From Paracoccaceae bacterium (GTDB taxonomy: Bacteria; Pseudomonadota; Alphaproteobacteria; Rhodobacterales; Rhodobacteraceae): a DNA stretch of 5,099 nt. The stretch covers positions 1 to 5,099 of the forward strand of contig JALVEX010000061.1 in NCBI GenBank assembly GCA_027030435.1, written 5' to 3'. The position numbers and the translations under genes were made by a program. The notes beneath the pieces are model-generated. The model saw nothing but the letters and a program-made list of their open reading frames with translations. It ran no database searches and was not told the DNA's origin. Shown one piece after another: positions 3,837-5,099 of this stretch; the stretch's first letter is position 1; each line of letters opens with the position of its first letter.

Positions 3837-5099
3837 AGCGATAGGTGACCTGGCGCGCCGCTTCCACCACCTCATCGGTGGTGACAAGCGCGAGGCGCTC
3901 GAGATTGGCGGCATAGGGCATGGGCACATCCTTGCCGGTGAGGGTGATCACCGGCGCATCGAGATAATCGAAGGCTTCCTGCATCAGCACCGAGGAAATC
4001 TGGCTGCCGATCGAGCACACCGGCCAGCCCTCTTCCACGGTGATGCAGCGGTTGGTCTTCATCACGCTTCTGACCACCGTATCCGTATCCATCGGGCGCA
4101 GGGTGCGCAGATCGATCACCTCGGCGCTGATCCCCTCCTCGGCCAGCCGCTCGGCGGCTTCGGTTGCGTATTTCATGCCGATGCCGAAGCTCACGATGGT
4201 GAGATCGCTGCCCGCGCGCCAGATCTTCGCGCGGCCAAACGGCACGGTGTGATCCTCGATATCGGGCACCTCGAAGCTCTGGCCGTAGAGGATCTCGTTT
4301 TCAAGGAAGATCACCGGGTTGGGATCGCGGATCGCGGTTTTCAGCAGCCCCTTGGCATCAGCGGCCGACCAGGGCATGGCCACCTTGAGGCCGGGGATAT
4401 GGGCATACCAGGAGGCGTAATCCTGGCTGTGCTGGGCCGCCACGCGGGCAGCCGCGCCATTGGGGCCGCGAAACACGATCGGCACGTTCATCTGCCCGCC
4501 CGACATGTAGAGCGTTTTCGCGGCCGAATTGATGATCTGGTCGATCGCCTGCATGGCGAAATTGAAGGTCATGAATTCGACGATGGGCCTCAGCCCCGTG
4601 AAGGCCGCGCCGATGCCGACGCCGGCAAAGCCCTGTTCGGTGATCGGGGTGTCGATCACCCGGCGCTCGCCGAATTCGTCGAGCAGGCCCTGGCTCACCT
4701 TGTAGGCGCCCTGATACTGGCCCACTTCCTCGCCCATCAGGAAAACGCTCTCGTCGCGGCGCATCTCCTCGGCCATGGCATCGCGCAGCGCCTCGCGCAC
4801 GGTCTGGGTCTTCATCGGCGTGCCCGCGGGGATTTCCGGCTCGGGCGGGGGGGCGGATGATGGCGCGGGCCGGGCGGGGGCGGCCTTGGCGGGTGCGGCC
4901 GCAGCGGCCGGGGCCGGCGCGGGGCTTTCGGGCGCAGGCGCGGATTCGGACATGCCCTTGATATCCGCGGCGTTTTCGCCTTCCTCCAGAAGCACGGCAA
5001 TGGGGGCATTCACCTTCACCCCCGCCGTGCCCTCGGGCACGAGGATCTTGCCGATCACCCCTTCATCGACGGCCTCGAGCTCCATCGTCGCCTTGTCCG
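3835..5099 (-). CDS. pdhB: Pyruvate dehydrogenase E1 component, beta subunit with N-terminal lipoyl domain (5' end outside window)
   Basis: Partial: 420 residues are visible and roughly 40 are missing beyond the right edge. With E1-alpha it carries out thiamine-diphosphate-dependent decarboxylation of pyruvate and reductive acetylation of lipoyl groups. The visible part opens at DKATMELEAVDEG, so the lipoyl lysine is codon 5094-5092. It then shows the rest of the lipoyl domain, an Ala/Pro-rich linker (about 4816-4955) and the E1-beta core starting near MKTQTVREAL (4815). Core motifs include FLMGEEVGQYQGAYKV (conserved glutamates at 4731-4726) and DTPITEQGFAG (E at 4638), both part of the cofactor site in relatives. 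The C-terminal transketolase-type domain runs through SDLTIVSFG, IDLRTLRPMD and VEEGWP. A lipoyl domain on E1-beta is an established trait of alphaproteobacterial PDH. It is followed by pdhC after 10 nt; pdhA is expected upstream. Confidence 0.95.
   Translation of the reverse strand, partial: DKATMELEAVDEGVIGKILVPEGTAGVKVNAPIAVLLEEGENAADIKGMSESAPAPESPAPAPAAAAAPAKAAPARPAPSSAPPPEPEIPAGTPMKTQTVREALRDAMAEEMRRDESVFLMGEEVGQYQGAYKVSQGLLDEFGERRVIDTPITEQGFAGVGIGAAFTGLRPIVEFMTFNFAMQAIDQIINSAAKTLYMSGGQMNVPIVFRGPNGAAARVAAQHSQDYASWYAHIPGLKVAMPWSAADAKGLLKTAIRDPNPVIFLENEILYGQSFEVPDIEDHTVPFGRAKIWRAGSDLTIVSFGIGMKYATEAAERLAEEGISAEVIDLRTLRPMDTDTVVRSVMKTNRCITVEEGWPVCSIGSQISSVLMQEAFDYLDAPVITLTGKDVPMPYAANLERLALVTTDEVVEAARQVTYR
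4960..5099 (-). repeat. Lipoyl-domain direct repeat, copy in pdhB
   Basis: Partner of 3564-3703 in pdhC, in the same orientation. The match may continue past the window edge, because the missing start of the pdhB lipoyl domain should correspond to 3704-3824. Confidence 0.8.

Noticed and set aside
3825..3929. N-terminal extension of pdhC from the ATG at 3929
   Set aside because: It overlaps the pdhB 3' end in another frame; the lipoyl domain begins exactly at the 3824 ATG, which has its own ribosome site.
3328..4860. A 510-codon open frame on the plus strand across pdhB and pdhC
   Set aside because: It is antisense to two well-recognised genes, has low-complexity composition and no family motif, and long antisense frames are expected in GC-rich coding DNA.
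1..5099. CRISPR array, tRNA or rRNA genes, phage, toxin-antitoxin or defence modules
   Set aside because: No regularly spaced repeats, RNA-gene signatures or such protein motifs were seen on either strand; all substantial coding regions are housekeeping or transport genes.

Overview
The window is GC-rich DNA from an alphaproteobacterium, most likely a member of the Rhodobacterales (Rhodobacteraceae). The support is the pdhB-pdhC arrangement in which E1-beta itself carries an N-terminal lipoyl domain, the high-GC codon use, and a GC-rich palindrome followed by a short AT motif of a kind I recall as frequent between genes in this group. The genus cannot be fixed from the sequence.

Layout. Positions 1-239 (minus strand) hold the start of a periplasmic Fe(3+) ABC-transporter substrate-binding protein, cut by the window edge. 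Positions 323-1150 (minus) hold complete mazG, a nucleoside triphosphate pyrophosphohydrolase. Positions 1218-2186 (plus) hold complete speB (agmatinase), divergent from mazG across 67 bp. Positions 2187-2525 are a 339-bp gap between the convergent speB and pdhC genes. This gap is not empty: it holds a hairpin just after speB, a frameshifted relic of the 5' end of an IS110-family transposase together with its upstream noncoding end, and a perfect GC-rich palindrome. Positions 2526-3824 (minus) hold complete pdhC (pyruvate dehydrogenase E2), and 3835-5099 (minus) hold most of pdhB (E1-beta), running off the right edge.

How the genes work together. pdhB and pdhC are a tight, translationally linked pair encoding two subunits of the pyruvate dehydrogenase complex; pdhA (E1-alpha) would be expected just beyond the right edge. 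speB (agmatine to putrescine and urea), mazG (clean-up of (d)NTPs) and the iron-binding protein are unrelated housekeeping or transport functions that sit side by side.

The core genes are ordinary. The parts worth a second look are the unannotated IS110 relic and its possible bridge-RNA leader, the two GC hairpins that bracket it, and the near-identical lipoyl-domain DNA shared by pdhB and pdhC.
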